A DNA stretch of 64,000 bases, taken from contig NZ_JAGINQ010000025.1 of the NCBI RefSeq assembly GCF_017876165.1, positions 1-64,000 of the forward strand, read 5' to 3'. Position 1 is the first letter of the stretch. Each line of letters starts with the position of its first letter. Shown piece by piece: positions 55,030-64,000 of this stretch. The notes beneath the pieces are model-generated. The model made no database searches. It was not told where the DNA came from and saw only the letters and a program-made list of their open reading frames with translations. The position numbers were made by a program, and so were the translations under genes. This stretch comes from Azospirillum soli (GTDB taxonomy: Bacteria > Pseudomonadota > Alphaproteobacteria > Azospirillales > Azospirillaceae).

Positions 55030-55524
55030 TCAGGTCTGCTTGTTCGTCGTCTGCACCGCGACCGGCTCAGCGGCTGGAGCCGTGGCGGCCGGGATCGCGG
55101 ATGCGGGCGACGGGTTGAACTCCACCGGCGGGGCCGGCGGCGCGGGGGCCGTTACCGGCGGTTCCGTGGCGGTCTGCGGCTGGGGACGGGACGGCGCGGA
55201 GGCCTCTTCCGACGGGCTGCCGGGGTAGCCGTTGGCGCCGCCGATGTCGAAGGCAGCCTTCAGGTCGCCCTTCGGGTCCACCGTGTCCTCGACCATCTTC
55301 TGAAGATTCGCGTCGCGGACCTTCAGGGCCTCCTTGCGCAGCTCGTCCAGTTCCGCCTCGCGCATCATGTCGTCGAGGTGGCCCTGGAAATCGCGCGCGA
55401 CGAGGCGCGCCTTCCGCACCCATTTGCCAAGGGTGTAGATGGTCTTCGGAAGATCCTTCGGGCCGATGACCACAAGGGCCACGACCGCGATGACCATCAG
55501 TTCCGACCAGGCGATGTCGAACAT
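55030..55524 (-). CDS. tatB: Sec-independent translocase subunit TatB
   Basis: 164 aa. The N-terminal helix MFDIAWSELMVIAVVALVVI ends at the GPKDLPKTIYTLGKWVRKAR hinge, followed by the amphipathic helix and a Pro/Ala-rich tail. TatB bridges TatC and TatA during Tat substrate binding. It lies between tatA (49-nt gap) and tatC. Confidence 0.96.
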   Translation of the reverse strand: MFDIAWSELMVIAVVALVVIGPKDLPKTIYTLGKWVRKARLVARDFQGHLDDMMREAELDELRKEALKVRDANLQKMVEDTVDPKGDLKAAFDIGGANGYPGSPSEEASAPSRPQPQTATEPPVTAPAPPAPPVEFNPSPASAIPAATAPAAEPVAVQTTNKQT

Positions 55525-55573
55525 GACTCTTCGGCCCTCAACAGGCGGCGTGCGGGTGCGGAACGCCGACCGG

Positions 55574-55834
55574 TCAGGTGCGGGCCGCCTCGTCCTTCTT
55601 CACGCCCTGGTCCGGGGTGGCCGGATGGGCCGTCGGATGGGCGGGCTGGTTCGGCAGAACCTTGGCGTCGGCGGCGGGAGCGGCAGCGTCCTCGCCCTCG
55701 TCCTTCAGGCCGGCCTTGAAGTTCTTGATGCCCTTGGCGAGGTCGCCCATCACCTTCGGCAGCTTTCCAGCGCCGAAGAGAACGAGGACGATCAGCAGAA
55801 CGATGAGCCAATGCCCGATGCTAAAAGATCCCAT
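55574..55834 (-). CDS. tatA: Sec-independent translocase subunit TatA
   Basis: 86 aa. The short membrane helix [20 protein letters not shown] is followed by [20 protein letters not shown], the canonical TatA amphipathic helix, and a polar tail. It oligomerises to form the Tat passage. First gene of tatABC. The orphan ABC ATPase gene ends 100 nt upstream. Confidence 0.96.
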   Translation of the reverse strand: MGSFSIGHWLIVLLIVLVLFGAGKLPKVMGDLAKGIKNFKAGLKDEGEDAAAPAADAKVLPNQPAHPTAHPATPDQGVKKDEAART

Positions 55835-55934
55835 GACACACTTTTCCTGAGCGGCTTCCCCGTCGGCGGGGCGGCACTATGGCAGAAAGGCTCCCCCACC
55901 GCAACGTTCGGCCGGGAGGAACCGTCTCAAGGTC

Positions 55935-57194
55935 TCAAGTGGTGCTTTCCGCTGGAAAAACGAAGGCCTGACACGGGTCCAAAGTGACCGAAACGTGGCT
56001 TTCCTCCGGGGGCAGGAACTGCCCCGGCATGCGGGAGTGCAGATGCACCGCCCCGCCCTTTCCGTCGGGCATGCCCAGATGGACGAGGCTGGACCGCCCC
56101 AGCAGCCGCGCCGCCATCACCCGCGCCAGCGTCGGCAGCGAGCCGCCGGGCGCCATCGCCGACGGCACCGGCGCCAGCTTCAGCGCCTCCGGCCTGATCA
56201 GCACATCGGCGCCCGTCCCATCGGCCAAACCGGGGGCCGGCAGCGGGCCGACCGGGGTTTCCACCGCCCCGCTCTTCACCACACCCTTCAGCGTGTTCAC
56301 TTCGCCGAAGAAGGCGGCGGCGAAGGCGTTGACCGGCCGCGTGTAGAGGTCCACCGGGTTGCCCACCTGCACGACCTGTCCGGCCCGCATCAGCGCGATG
56401 CGGTCGGCTAGGAACATCGCCTCTTCCGGGTCGTGGGTGACCAGCATGGTGGCGGCACCATTCTGCTTCAGGACGTGCAGCGTCTCGTCACGGATCTGCT
56501 CGCGCAGCCGGGCGTCTAGGCCGGAGAAGGGTTCGTCCAGCAGCAGCACCGAGGGGTTGGGCGCCAGGGCGCGGGCCAGCGCCACGCGCTGCTGCTGCCC
56601 GCCCGAAAGGTGGTGCGGGAAGAATTCGGCGTAATCGGCCATGCCGACCTGCCCCAGCGTCTCCAGCGCGCGGCGGCGTTGCGCCTCGGCGGACAGGCCA
56701 GACAGGCCGAAGCGCACGTTGTCGAGGACCGACAGGTGCGGGAACAGCGCGTAATCCTGGAAGACGAGCCCGACGCCGCGCTTTTCCGGCGGCACCGCGC
56801 CGCGTTCGTCGGCGACGATCCGCCCGGCGATGCGCACGGAACCGGTCTGCACCGCCTCCAACCCCGCCGCGATGCGCAGCAGAGAGGACTTACCGCAGCC
56901 GGACGGGCCGCACAGGCAGACGATCTCACCGGCCCCGATGGTCAGGCTGACGTCGTCCACCGCCGTGACCTTGCCGTAGCGGTGGGTGACGCTGTCGAGG
57001 GCCAGAGCCTCCACCGGAATGGCGGCCGGCGCGGCGCTCGGGCCGAAGGCATCCACCGTCGGGCTGGCCGGGAACGTCACGGGAGCGGCCTGGCAGGGCG
57101 CCTCGTCCCTCCGGCTGAACAGCGCCGAGGCGCGCTCTCGCAGGGCATCGCGCAGGCGGGCGGGGCGGTCGTCGGTGACGGATGGTTGTGCCAT
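55935..57194 (-). CDS. Orphan ABC ATPase, FbpC/spermidine-like, with N-terminal extension
   Basis: 419 aa. A nonstandard extension of about 60 residues precedes the ATPase core (ALDSVTHRYGKVTAVDDVSL). Walker A is GPSGCGKSS, signature LSGGQQQRVALARALA, Walker B VLLLDEPFSGLD, switch MLVTHDPEEAM, then a TOBE domain (DVLIRPEALKLAPV). It resembles iron(III), sulfate or polyamine importer ATPases, but no permease or binding protein lies nearby. It is inserted between scpB and tatA. The true start may lie further in. Confidence 0.88.
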   Translation of the reverse strand: MAQPSVTDDRPARLRDALRERASALFSRRDEAPCQAAPVTFPASPTVDAFGPSAAPAAIPVEALALDSVTHRYGKVTAVDDVSLTIGAGEIVCLCGPSGCGKSSLLRIAAGLEAVQTGSVRIAGRIVADERGAVPPEKRGVGLVFQDYALFPHLSVLDNVRFGLSGLSAEAQRRRALETLGQVGMADYAEFFPHHLSGGQQQRVALARALAPNPSVLLLDEPFSGLDARLREQIRDETLHVLKQNGAATMLVTHDPEEAMFLADRIALMRAGQVVQVGNPVDLYTRPVNAFAAAFFGEVNTLKGVVKSGAVETPVGPLPAPGLADGTGADVLIRPEALKLAPVPSAMAPGGSLPTLARVMAARLLGRSSLVHLGMPDGKGGAVHLHSRMPGQFLPPEESHVSVTLDPCQAFVFPAESTT

Positions 57195-57290
57195 GTCGGT
57201 CCCGGACTGAAGCGGCCTGAAATGTCAGATACCCTTACTAAACGTCCGGACGCTACGGTGCAAATGGTTCCTATTCTCGCAGCGCTGTGT

Positions 57291-57920
57291 TCAGGCGTCC
57301 TCGTCGGCATCCGTAGCGGCGGGCTCCTCCACCCCGCCTCCGGCAATGCCCAACAGGACGGGCCGCGAGTCGAGCAGGCCAGCGGCGCGCAGATCCTCGA
57401 CGCCCGGCAGGTCGCGCAGGGATTCCAGCCCGAAATGGTCCAGGAAATGGTCGGTGGTGATCCAGGTCAGCGGCCGGCCCGGCGTCTCGCGGCGGCGTCC
57501 GGGACGGATCCAGCCGTTCTCCATCAGGATGTCCAGCGTGCCCTTGCTGGTCGCGACGCCACGGATCGCCTCGATCTCCGCGCGGGTGACCGGCTGGTGG
57601 TAGGCGATGATCGCCAGCGTCTCGATGGCCGCGCGGGACAGCTTCTTGGAGACTTCCTCCTCCTGCCGCAGCAGGGGGGCGAGGTCCACGGCGGTGCGGA
57701 ACGACCAGCCCGCCCCCGTCCGCACGAGGTTCACGCCGCGCGGCGCGTAATGGGCGCGCAGTTCGTTCAGCAGGGCCGGAACGTTGGCGTCGGGGCCGAG
57801 CCGCCCGGCCAGCGTCTCCTCGTCCAGCGGGTCGGCAGAGGCGAACAGCAGCGCCTCCAGAAGCCGCAGCTTCTGGATCCTGGCCTCGACCTCGTCGGGG
57901 TTGGTGATTTCCTCGATCAT
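57291..57920 (-). CDS. scpB: Segregation and condensation protein ScpB
   Basis: Kleisin-associated subunit of the SMC-ScpAB chromosome condensation complex. It is 209 aa with two winged-helix domains: RLLEALLFASADPLDEETLA near the start and SRAAIETLAIIAYHQPVTRA, EIEAIRGVATSKGTLDILME in the second half. The usual WITTDHFLDHFGL motif is present. It is separated from scpA by 178 nt holding a palindromic repeat element. Confidence 0.96.
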   Translation of the reverse strand: MIEEITNPDEVEARIQKLRLLEALLFASADPLDEETLAGRLGPDANVPALLNELRAHYAPRGVNLVRTGAGWSFRTAVDLAPLLRQEEEVSKKLSRAAIETLAIIAYHQPVTRAEIEAIRGVATSKGTLDILMENGWIRPGRRRETPGRPLTWITTDHFLDHFGLESLRDLPGVEDLRAAGLLDSRPVLLGIAGGGVEEPAATDADEDA

Positions 57921-57976
57921 GGCACGCGCTTTACCGACCCTTTTCCCATGCGGGATTGCGACAACTACCTCTGATC

Positions 57977-58057
57977 GTCATTCCCGCGAAAGCGGGAATC
58001 CAGGACATTCCGACGACGCTCCGCGGTGGCCTGGATTCCCGCCTTCGCGGGAATGAC
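57977..58057. repeat. Palindromic REP-like element, copy 2
   Basis: 81 bp with 27-bp inverted arms (57977-58003 and 58031-58057) identical in sequence to those of the copy at 23759, apart from one base in the left arm (GAAAGC for GAAGGC). The centre is only 27 nt and unrelated to that of copy 1. It lies between scpA and scpB, 56 nt before the scpB start. Confidence 0.9.
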
Positions 58058-58098
58058 GGTTCAGTGCACGAAATTCAGACGATTACTCCTGCCGGGGC

Positions 58099-58878
58099 CT
58101 ATTCCTGCCGTTGGGCGCGGCGGACGTAGATGGGGGCGAAGGCGCCGTCCTGCCGCAACTCCACCTGACCGGCCTTCGCCAGTTCCAGCGTCGCCGCGAA
58201 ATGCGCCGCCAGGGCCGAGCGGGTCAGGAGAGCACCCCGCACCCCGTCCGGCAGGAAGCTGGACAGAGTCGCCCAGTCCGGCATGCGCCCCAGCATCTCC
58301 GACAGGCGCTGCACCGCATCCTCCAGCGAATAGAGCCGCACCGGCTCGATGTACAGGACGCCGTTCTCCTTGCGCTTCTTGTGCTCGCCGTACGCCTTCA
58401 GCAAGTCGTAGAGGGTCACCTGAAAGACCGACTTGCGCTGGATGTCCACGTCCTCCGGCGCGCCGCGCGCGAAGATGTCGTGCCCCAGGCGCGGACGGCC
58501 GAACAGCTTGGCGGACGCCTCCTTCATCGCCTCCAGCCGTTGCAGCTGGAAGGCCAGCGCGGCGGCCATATCCTCGCCCGAAGGCTCCTCGTCCTCGATC
58601 TGCGGGATCAGCAGGCGCGACTTCAGGTAGGCCAGCCACGCCGCCATCACCAGATAATCGGCCGCCAGTTCCAGCCGCACCTTGCGCGCCTCCGCGATGA
58701 AGGCGAGGTACTGGTCGGCAAGCTGGAGGATCGAGATCCTTGTCAGGTCCACCTTCTGCTCGCGCCCCAGCGCCAGCAGCATGTCCAGCGGCCCCTCGAA
58801 CCCGTCCAGAACCAGCACCAGCTGTTCGGCGGCAATATCCGGGGTCAGGCGGTCCTCTTCGAAGTCCTCGCCCGCCAT
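58099..58878 (-). CDS. scpA: Segregation and condensation protein ScpA
   Basis: Kleisin of the SMC complex, 259 aa. The N-terminal signature is VLDGFEGPLDMLLALGREQK, VDLTRISILQLADQYLAFI, followed by LELAADYLVMAAWLAYLKSR. The middle is charged, and the C-terminal winged helix contains VTLYDLLKAYGEHKKRK and LELAKAGQVELRQDGAFAPI. It begins one base after the M50 protease stop, so co-transcription is likely. The scpA-scpB junction is enlarged by a repeat element. Confidence 0.96.
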   Translation of the reverse strand: MAGEDFEEDRLTPDIAAEQLVLVLDGFEGPLDMLLALGREQKVDLTRISILQLADQYLAFIAEARKVRLELAADYLVMAAWLAYLKSRLLIPQIEDEEPSGEDMAAALAFQLQRLEAMKEASAKLFGRPRLGHDIFARGAPEDVDIQRKSVFQVTLYDLLKAYGEHKKRKENGVLYIEPVRLYSLEDAVQRLSEMLGRMPDWATLSSFLPDGVRGALLTRSALAAHFAATLELAKAGQVELRQDGAFAPIYVRRAQRQE

Positions 58879-58879
58879 C

Positions 58880-59566
58880 TCACGAATTGCCGCTGAGGAT
58901 CTGGATCAGGTCGATGACGTAATCGACCGGAGGCCCCAGCACCCAGGCCATGACGTTCAGGTTCATCCCCAACTCGCGCCCGATCATCGGCAGCAGGAAC
59001 AGCACGCCGATCAGGATGAACATGCCGTAGCGCTCCAGCCGGGCCAGCGGGAAGGCCAGCACGTCGGGCAGGATGCCCACCGCCACCCGCCCGCCGTCCA
59101 GCGGCGGCAGCGGGATCAGGTTGAAGACCATCAGCACGACGTTGACCAGGACCGACACCTCCAGCGCGGCGCGGAACCACAGCTCGAACGGGTTGCCCTG
59201 CGGGTCGGTGAAGCCCCAGAGCATCGCCGACACCAGCGCCAGAAGGAAGTTGACCCCCGGCCCGGCCAGCGCCACCCACACCATGTCGCTGCGCGGGTGG
59301 TACAGGCGGCCGAAATTGACCGGCACCGGCTTGGCCCAGCCGAACACGAAGCCGGTCGTGAAATACATCAGCGCCGGCAGGATCACCGTGCCGAAGGGGT
59401 CGATGTGGCGGATCGGGTTCAGCGTGACGCGGCCCAGCACCCGCGCCGTGTCGTCGCCGCGCCACCAAGCGACGAAGCCGTGCGCGGCCTCGTGCATGGT
59501 GATGGCGAGGATCGCGGGGATGGCGACCGCGACAATCAGGGGGATGCGGTCGATCAAGCCTTCCAC
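58880..59566 (-). CDS. Site-2 protease family (M50) membrane peptidase
   Basis: 228 aa with five or six membrane helices. The zinc motif ITMHEAAHGFVAW (HExxH, residues 25-29) is near the start and the third ligand is in PLPPLDGGRVAVGIL. It is the short form without a PDZ domain, related to the YwhC/Rv-type M50 proteins rather than RseP. The substrate is unknown. It lies between nagZ and scpA on the same strand, a frequent arrangement near scpA. Confidence 0.92.
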   Translation of the reverse strand: MEGLIDRIPLIVAVAIPAILAITMHEAAHGFVAWWRGDDTARVLGRVTLNPIRHIDPFGTVILPALMYFTTGFVFGWAKPVPVNFGRLYHPRSDMVWVALAGPGVNFLLALVSAMLWGFTDPQGNPFELWFRAALEVSVLVNVVLMVFNLIPLPPLDGGRVAVGILPDVLAFPLARLERYGMFILIGVLFLLPMIGRELGMNLNVMAWVLGPPVDYVIDLIQILSGNS

Positions 59567-59577
59567 GCGCCGCTCCT

Positions 59578-60621
59578 TCAGGCCACCGGGTTGCCGAGCA
59601 GGTCGGCCAGCCGCGCCTCAAGCGCCGGGATGTCCACCGGCTCGGCGACGCAGCGGACAGCCTGCGCGCGCGCCCAGCGCTGGGCGGCGGCGTAGCTCAT
59701 CGGCGGCACGGCCTCGGCCACGGCGTCCATCTCCTCCATGTTTCCGTTGCAGTGGAGCACGACATCCAGCCCCGCCGCCAGCACGGCCTTCGCCCTATGC
59801 CCCATGTCGCCGGCCAGTGCACCCATGGACAGGTCGTCGCTGAACAGAAGGCCGTCGAAGCCGATGGGCGCGCCGCGCACGACATCCCGCACCACGGTGG
59901 CCGACGTGCTGGCCGGCGCGTCCGGGTCGATGGCCTTCAGCACCACATGCGCGACCATGCCCAGCGGCATGTCGGCCAGATCGCGGAAGGGCGCGAAGTC
60001 GGTGGCCTCCATCTCCTCGCGCGAGGCATCGACCACCGGCAGTTCCGCGTGGCTGTCGGCGAAGGCCCGGCCATGACCGGGGATGTGCTTGACAACCGGC
60101 AAGACGCCGCCGGCCAGCAGCCCCTCGCAGGTCGCCCGCGCCAGATCGGCCACCCGCGCCGGATCGCGCGCGAAGGCGCGGTCGCCGATGATGTCGTGGG
60201 CACCCTCCACCGGCACGTCGCAAACCGGCGCGCAGTCCACCGTCACGCCCACATCGCTCAGCGTGTTGGCCAGCAGGCGGGCATTGATCCAAGCGGCCTC
60301 CCGACCGGCGCCCTCGTCGCGCTCGGCCAAGTCGCCAAACGCGCGCATCGGCGGGAAGGAGGGCCAGTGCGGCGGCCGCAGCCGGGCGACCCGCCCGCCT
60401 TCCTGATCAATCAGCACCGGCGCATCGGTTCGCCCGACGCTGTCGCGCATGTCGGCGACCAGCGCCCGCACCTGCTCCCGCGTCTCGCAATTGCGCTTGA
60501 ACAGGATGAAGCCCAGCGGATCGGCGCGATGGAAGAACGCCCTCTCCGCGTCGCTCAGCACCGTGCCGGCGCAGCCGAACACGACGGCGCGCGGCCGATG
60601 GGCCTTCTTCGCTTGGACCAT
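59578..60621 (-). CDS. nagZ: Beta-N-acetylhexosaminidase NagZ
   Basis: GH3 enzyme of cell-wall recycling that removes GlcNAc from anhydromuropeptides in the cytosol. It is 347 aa from ATG 60621. Signature LPVVKHIPGHGRAFADSHAE carries the His/Asp acid-base pair, DQEGGRVARL lies near residue 75, and the nucleophile aspartate is in GLLFSDDLSMGAL. It follows the SPOR gene by 7 nt and precedes the M50 gene by 11 nt. Confidence 0.96.
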   Translation of the reverse strand: MVQAKKAHRPRAVVFGCAGTVLSDAERAFFHRADPLGFILFKRNCETREQVRALVADMRDSVGRTDAPVLIDQEGGRVARLRPPHWPSFPPMRAFGDLAERDEGAGREAAWINARLLANTLSDVGVTVDCAPVCDVPVEGAHDIIGDRAFARDPARVADLARATCEGLLAGGVLPVVKHIPGHGRAFADSHAELPVVDASREEMEATDFAPFRDLADMPLGMVAHVVLKAIDPDAPASTSATVVRDVVRGAPIGFDGLLFSDDLSMGALAGDMGHRAKAVLAAGLDVVLHCNGNMEEMDAVAEAVPPMSYAAAQRWARAQAVRCVAEPVDIPALEARLADLLGNPVA

Positions 60622-60628
60622 GGACGGA

Positions 60629-61618
60629 TTAAGGACGGACAACCACACACCCCACGTTTTGTGCCTTCAGCGCCGCGCAGGCGGCCTTGGCCCGCGTCTC
60701 GTCCACACCGACGCCCTGGACGCGGTAGAAGATGCCCTTCTCGCCGAGGTCGGCCTTTGCGACCTGCATGGACAGCCCGCCGAGCGCATCGCCGTAACGG
60801 CTGGTCAGCCGCTTCCATTCCGACGCGGCCTCCGCCTCGCTGCGCACCGAGGCCAGCTGGATGCGCCAGCCGCTCGCCCCGGGGGATTTGGTCGGCGCGG
60901 CCGGTTGCGGAGCGGCGGCCGGGGCCGGCGCCGGCTTCGCGGCCTGCGGAGCCGGCTGCGGCGCCGCAGCGGGAGCCGCCGGCTGCTTGGGCGGAGCGGG
61001 CGGAACGGCGGCGGTCTGCACCGGCTGGACCGGAGGCGGCTTCACGGCGGGCGGCGGAGCCGCCTTGACCGCCGGAGCGGGCGCGGGGGCCGGCGTCGCC
61101 GCGACCGGCGGAGGTGCGGCCAACGGCGGCAAAGCGGCCGGTTCGGCGGGCTCCGCCTCCATCGGAATGCGCGGCACGGTGGCCGTGGCGCCCGGCGGGG
61201 GCGGCGGCACCTGGGCGACGGCCGGGGCCTGCGGCAGCGGCGGGGGCGGCGGCATCTGCGGCGTCACCACCGGACGCGGCAGTGGCTGCTCCGGCGGCGG
61301 CAGCAGGCGTTCGACGTTCGACCGGGTGCCCCGGTCGCTCAGCCGCTCATAGACCAGCTTGTCCTGGTGCGGCACCTCCATGCCGCCCGGCTGCTCCGGG
61401 CGCATCTTGGTGGGCGTGGCGTCGGCGGTCAGCAGCGGCGGCGCGCCATCGACGGTGCCGCCACCGCCCTTGCCGTAGACGACGACGATGGCGCCCGCGA
61501 AGGCGACGATCCCGACCACGGCCAGCCCGAGGCCGAGCAGCCCGCGCCGCCCCCCTCCCCTCTGCGGCGGCATGCCGTAGGGGTCGTTGGCGTAGTTGAC
61601 GTCGCCTTCGTACTTCAT
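60629..61618 (-). CDS. SPOR domain cell-division protein
   Basis: 329 aa. A short cytoplasmic N-terminus ([15 protein letters not shown]) precedes one membrane helix ([20 protein letters not shown]), then a long Pro/Ala-rich periplasmic linker and a C-terminal SPOR domain ([40 protein letters not shown]). SPOR domains bind denuded septal peptidoglycan, so this is probably an FtsN-like division protein. ATG 61618 overlaps the argS stop. It is conserved between argS and nagZ in alphaproteobacteria. Confidence 0.94.
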   Translation of the reverse strand: MKYEGDVNYANDPYGMPPQRGGGRRGLLGLGLAVVGIVAFAGAIVVVYGKGGGGTVDGAPPLLTADATPTKMRPEQPGGMEVPHQDKLVYERLSDRGTRSNVERLLPPPEQPLPRPVVTPQMPPPPPLPQAPAVAQVPPPPPGATATVPRIPMEAEPAEPAALPPLAAPPPVAATPAPAPAPAVKAAPPPAVKPPPVQPVQTAAVPPAPPKQPAAPAAAPQPAPQAAKPAPAPAAAPQPAAPTKSPGASGWRIQLASVRSEAEAASEWKRLTSRYGDALGGLSMQVAKADLGEKGIFYRVQGVGVDETRAKAACAALKAQNVGCVVVRP

Positions 61619-63375
61619 GACCGCATTTCCTCGACCGGTTCCACGCCCATGACCGCGAGGCCGGAGGCGATGACCGTGGCAACGGCGCTGACCAGCGCCA
61701 GACGGGCGACCGTCACCTCCTCGTCGCCGTCGATCAGGAAGCGCAGCGAGGCGTCGTCGCGGCCCTTGTTCCACAGCGCGTGGAAGTCGCTGGCGAGGTC
61801 GTAGAGGTAGAAGGCCACGCGATGCGGCTCGTGCGCCTCGGCGGCCGATTCCACCAGGCGCGGCCAGGTCGCCATGCGCTTGGCCAGCGCCATCTCCTCC
61901 TCCGCGTCCAGGCGGGCGAGGTTGGCGCGCCCGGCGAGCGCCGCCGGCGACAGGTCGGCGCCCGGCATCGCGGCGGCGGCGTGGCGCAGGACCGAGCGGC
62001 AGCGGGCGTGCGCGTACTGCACGTAGAAGACCGGGTTGTCCTTCGACTGCTCGACCACCTTGGCGAAGTCGAATTCCAGCGTCTGGTCGTTGCGCCGGGT
62101 CAGCATGATGAAGCGGACGACGTCCTTGCCGACCTCCTCGATCACGTCGCGCAGCGTCACGAAGGTGCCCGCGCGCTTGGACATCTTCACCGGCTCGCCG
62201 TTCTTCATCAGGTGGACGAGCTGGCACAGCTTGACGTCCAGCGCCGCCTTGCCCTCGGTGATGGCCGTGGTCGCCGCCTGCATGCGCTTGACATAGCCGC
62301 CGTGGTCGGCACCCCAGACGTCGATCAGGTTGGCGAAGCCGCGCCGATACTTGTCGAAGTGGTAGGCAATGTCGTTCGAGAAGTAGGTGAAGGAGCCGTC
62401 CGACTTCTTCAGCGGCCGGTCCACGTCGTCGCCGAAATCGGTGGACTTGAACAGAGTCTGCGGGCGCGGCTCCCAATCATCGGGCTTCTTGCCCTTCGGC
62501 GGTTCCAGCACGCCGACATAGATCAGGCCGCGATCTTCCAGCGCCTTAAGCGCCGTATCGACGGCGCCGGCCTTCACCAGCGCGCGTTCGGAGCTGTAGA
62601 CGTCCATGCGCACGCCGAGGACGCCCAGATCCTCCTTGATCCACTCCATGATCTTCGCGATCGCGAAGTCGCGGCAGGCCGGCAGCCATTCGGACTCGTC
62701 CGCGCCGACCCACTTGTTGCCGTCGCGCTCGGCCAGGGCCTGACCGACCTCCTTCAGGTACTCGCCCGGATAGAGGCCCGCCGGGATCTCGCCGATGTCC
62801 TCGCCCAGCGCCTCGCGGTAGCGCAGGAAGGTCGAGCGGCCGAGCACGTCCACCTGGGCGCCGGCGTCGTTGATGTAATACTCGCGCGTGACCTTGTGCC
62901 CGGCCTTCTCCAGCAGGGCGGCCAGCGCGTCGCCGAACACGGCGCCACGCCCATGCGCCGCGTGCAGCGGACCGGTCGGGTTGGCCGAGACGTATTCGAC
63001 GTTCACCGGCTCGTCGGCGCCGAGGTCGCTCTGTCCATACGCCGTGCCGGCGTTCAGAACGTCGCGGATGCGGTCGCGCCACACGTCGGCGGACAGGCGC
63101 AGGTTCACGAAGCCCGGCCCGGCGATCTCCACGCTGGTCACGTCGGAACGCGCCTTCAGCTTCGCCACCAGCAGCTCGGCCAGCGCGCGCGGCGGCTTGC
63201 CGGCGGGCTTGGCGAGGATCATCGCCGCGTTGGTAGACAGGTCGCCGTGCGCCGCCTCACGCGGCGGCTCGACGGTCAGACGGCTGGTGTCGAGGCCTGC
63301 CGGGATCTGGCCTTCGGCGGCCAACTCGTCCAGCAGCTTGCGGATGTCGTTCTCGAACGCCTTGAAGATGTTCAT
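61615..63375 (-). CDS. argS: Arginyl-tRNA synthetase
   Basis: Charges tRNA-Arg, 586 aa from ATG 63375 ([15 protein letters not shown]). The N-terminal Add-1 domain is followed by [19 protein letters not shown] (HIGH as HAAHG), the [16 protein letters not shown] block, the KMSKS-like [16 protein letters not shown], and the C-terminal anticodon-binding helices ([15 protein letters not shown]). An upstream in-frame start at 63393 overlaps dgt and is less likely. It begins 4 nt after the dgt stop. Confidence 0.97.
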   Translation of the reverse strand: MNIFKAFENDIRKLLDELAAEGQIPAGLDTSRLTVEPPREAAHGDLSTNAAMILAKPAGKPPRALAELLVAKLKARSDVTSVEIAGPGFVNLRLSADVWRDRIRDVLNAGTAYGQSDLGADEPVNVEYVSANPTGPLHAAHGRGAVFGDALAALLEKAGHKVTREYYINDAGAQVDVLGRSTFLRYREALGEDIGEIPAGLYPGEYLKEVGQALAERDGNKWVGADESEWLPACRDFAIAKIMEWIKEDLGVLGVRMDVYSSERALVKAGAVDTALKALEDRGLIYVGVLEPPKGKKPDDWEPRPQTLFKSTDFGDDVDRPLKKSDGSFTYFSNDIAYHFDKYRRGFANLIDVWGADHGGYVKRMQAATTAITEGKAALDVKLCQLVHLMKNGEPVKMSKRAGTFVTLRDVIEEVGKDVVRFIMLTRRNDQTLEFDFAKVVEQSKDNPVFYVQYAHARCRSVLRHAAAAMPGADLSPAALAGRANLARLDAEEEMALAKRMATWPRLVESAAEAHEPHRVAFYLYDLASDFHALWNKGRDDASLRFLIDGDEEVTVARLALVSAVATVIASGLAVMGVEPVEEMRS

Positions 63376-63379
63376 CGTA

Positions 63380-64000
63380 TTAGGTCTTGGCATCCATGTC
63401 GAAAAGGCGGCTGTACTCGGCCAGCGCGTAACGGTCGGTCATCCCGGCGATGTAGTCGGCGACGAGGCGCGCGCGCACTGACATTTCTGTGTCACCGCCG
63501 CGTGCCCTGATCTCCTCCTGCCACTGGGTGGGCAGGGTGTTGGGCTCGGCCATGAACAGATCGAACAGGGCGGTGACGACCCGCTTGCACTTGCTCATCT
63601 CCCGGTTCACCCGGTAGTGGCGGTACATGCGCTGTTTCAGGAAGGCGCGCAAGGGTCGTTGCGCCTCGAACATTCCGTCGGAGAAGCTGACCACCGGCTG
63701 CGGCAGCGCCCGGAGTTCCGCCGCGCTGCCCGGCTTGTGGTCGGCCAGACGCTTGCCGGTCTCGGTCAGCAGGTCGGTGACCATGGCGTTGATCATGCGG
63801 CGGATCGTCTCGTGGATGAGGCGCGAGCGCTCCAAATTGGGGTAGCGGTCGCAGACCTCCCGGATCACCGGGCCGACCAGCGGCAATTCGGCCACCTCGT
63901 CCACGGTGAACAGCCCGGCGCGCAATCCGTCGTCGATGTCGTGGTTGTTGTAGGCGATGTCGTCGGCCAGCGCCGCCACCTGCGCCTCGGCGCCCGGATT
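63380..64000 (-). CDS. dgt: dGTP triphosphohydrolase, C-terminal part (runs off window)
   Basis: Partial: the gene continues past the right edge; 206 codons plus the stop are seen. The visible part begins [20 protein letters not shown] and [16 protein letters not shown], the HD-type metal region of dNTP triphosphohydrolases, then a helical C-terminal domain ([54 protein letters not shown]). Dgt removes triphosphate from dNTPs. It is the expected neighbour of argS in alphaproteobacteria. The first half, with the leading HD residues, lies outside. Confidence 0.94.
   Translation of the reverse strand, partial: NPGAEAQVAALADDIAYNNHDIDDGLRAGLFTVDEVAELPLVGPVIREVCDRYPNLERSRLIHETIRRMINAMVTDLLTETGKRLADHKPGSAAELRALPQPVVSFSDGMFEAQRPLRAFLKQRMYRHYRVNREMSKCKRVVTALFDLFMAEPNTLPTQWQEEIRARGGDTEMSVRARLVADYIAGMTDRYALAEYSRLFDMDAKT

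Overview
The window reads as chromosomal DNA of a GC-rich alphaproteobacterium, most likely Azospirillum or a close relative in the Rhodospirillales. This placement is an inference. It rests on a long alphaproteobacterial gene cluster (dgt-argS-SPOR-nagZ-scpAB-tatABC-serS-surE-pcm-LytM lipoprotein and yajC-secD-secF-Mth938-NDUFAF6), an hpnCDE squalene locus, direct-repeat LexA boxes of the GTTC-N7-GTTC type, and a CtrA-type box.

Positions 1 to about 9.74 kb hold one end of a phage-derived element transcribed leftward: an AlpA regulator, a winged-helix replication-like gene, three unknown small genes, portal, prohead protease, HK97 capsid, a small head protein, an HNH nuclease, and small and large terminase subunits. 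No tail, lysis or integrase gene is seen. TerL carries two apparent frameshifts and the replication-like gene probably a third. A MerR-fold regulator is divergent from alpA, with five GCGTYA half-sites at 16-20 bp intervals between them. The element ends near a tRNA-Lys gene, a plausible integration site.

From 10 to 18 kb: coaD, gyrA, a MATE transporter, entericidin-like and proline-rich small proteins, an FkbM methyltransferase, an RTX-repeat protein behind a full CtrA-type box, and a PRC-barrel lipoprotein. From 18 to 29 kb lies the most system-like region. A substrate-binding protein, fused permease, ATPase, HAD phosphatase and histidine phosphatase form a probable operon behind a near-consensus sigma-54 promoter. 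Next to it sits an operon encoding a paralogous binding protein, a large sensor kinase and a GAFTGA-containing response regulator, arranged like PgtC-PgtB-PgtA. I infer sensed uptake and dephosphorylation of an organic phosphate.

From 29 to 39 kb: ssb and uvrA are divergent, with two SOS boxes, one lying over the uvrA start codon. Then come small lipoproteins, a SRPBCC protein, trmFO, a chemoreceptor and a proline-rich protein with a VVQPYF motif. From 39 to 64 kb runs the conserved housekeeping cluster. It is interrupted by hpnCDE-sodB (between homologues of two complex I assembly factors), a diguanylate cyclase, an orphan ABC ATPase and an M50 protease. One of two copies of a palindromic REP-like element sits between scpA and scpB.

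Nearly every strong gene is supported by family motifs read directly from the translations. Start codons were chosen from overlaps, Shine-Dalgarno matches and signal peptides. No database search was possible.
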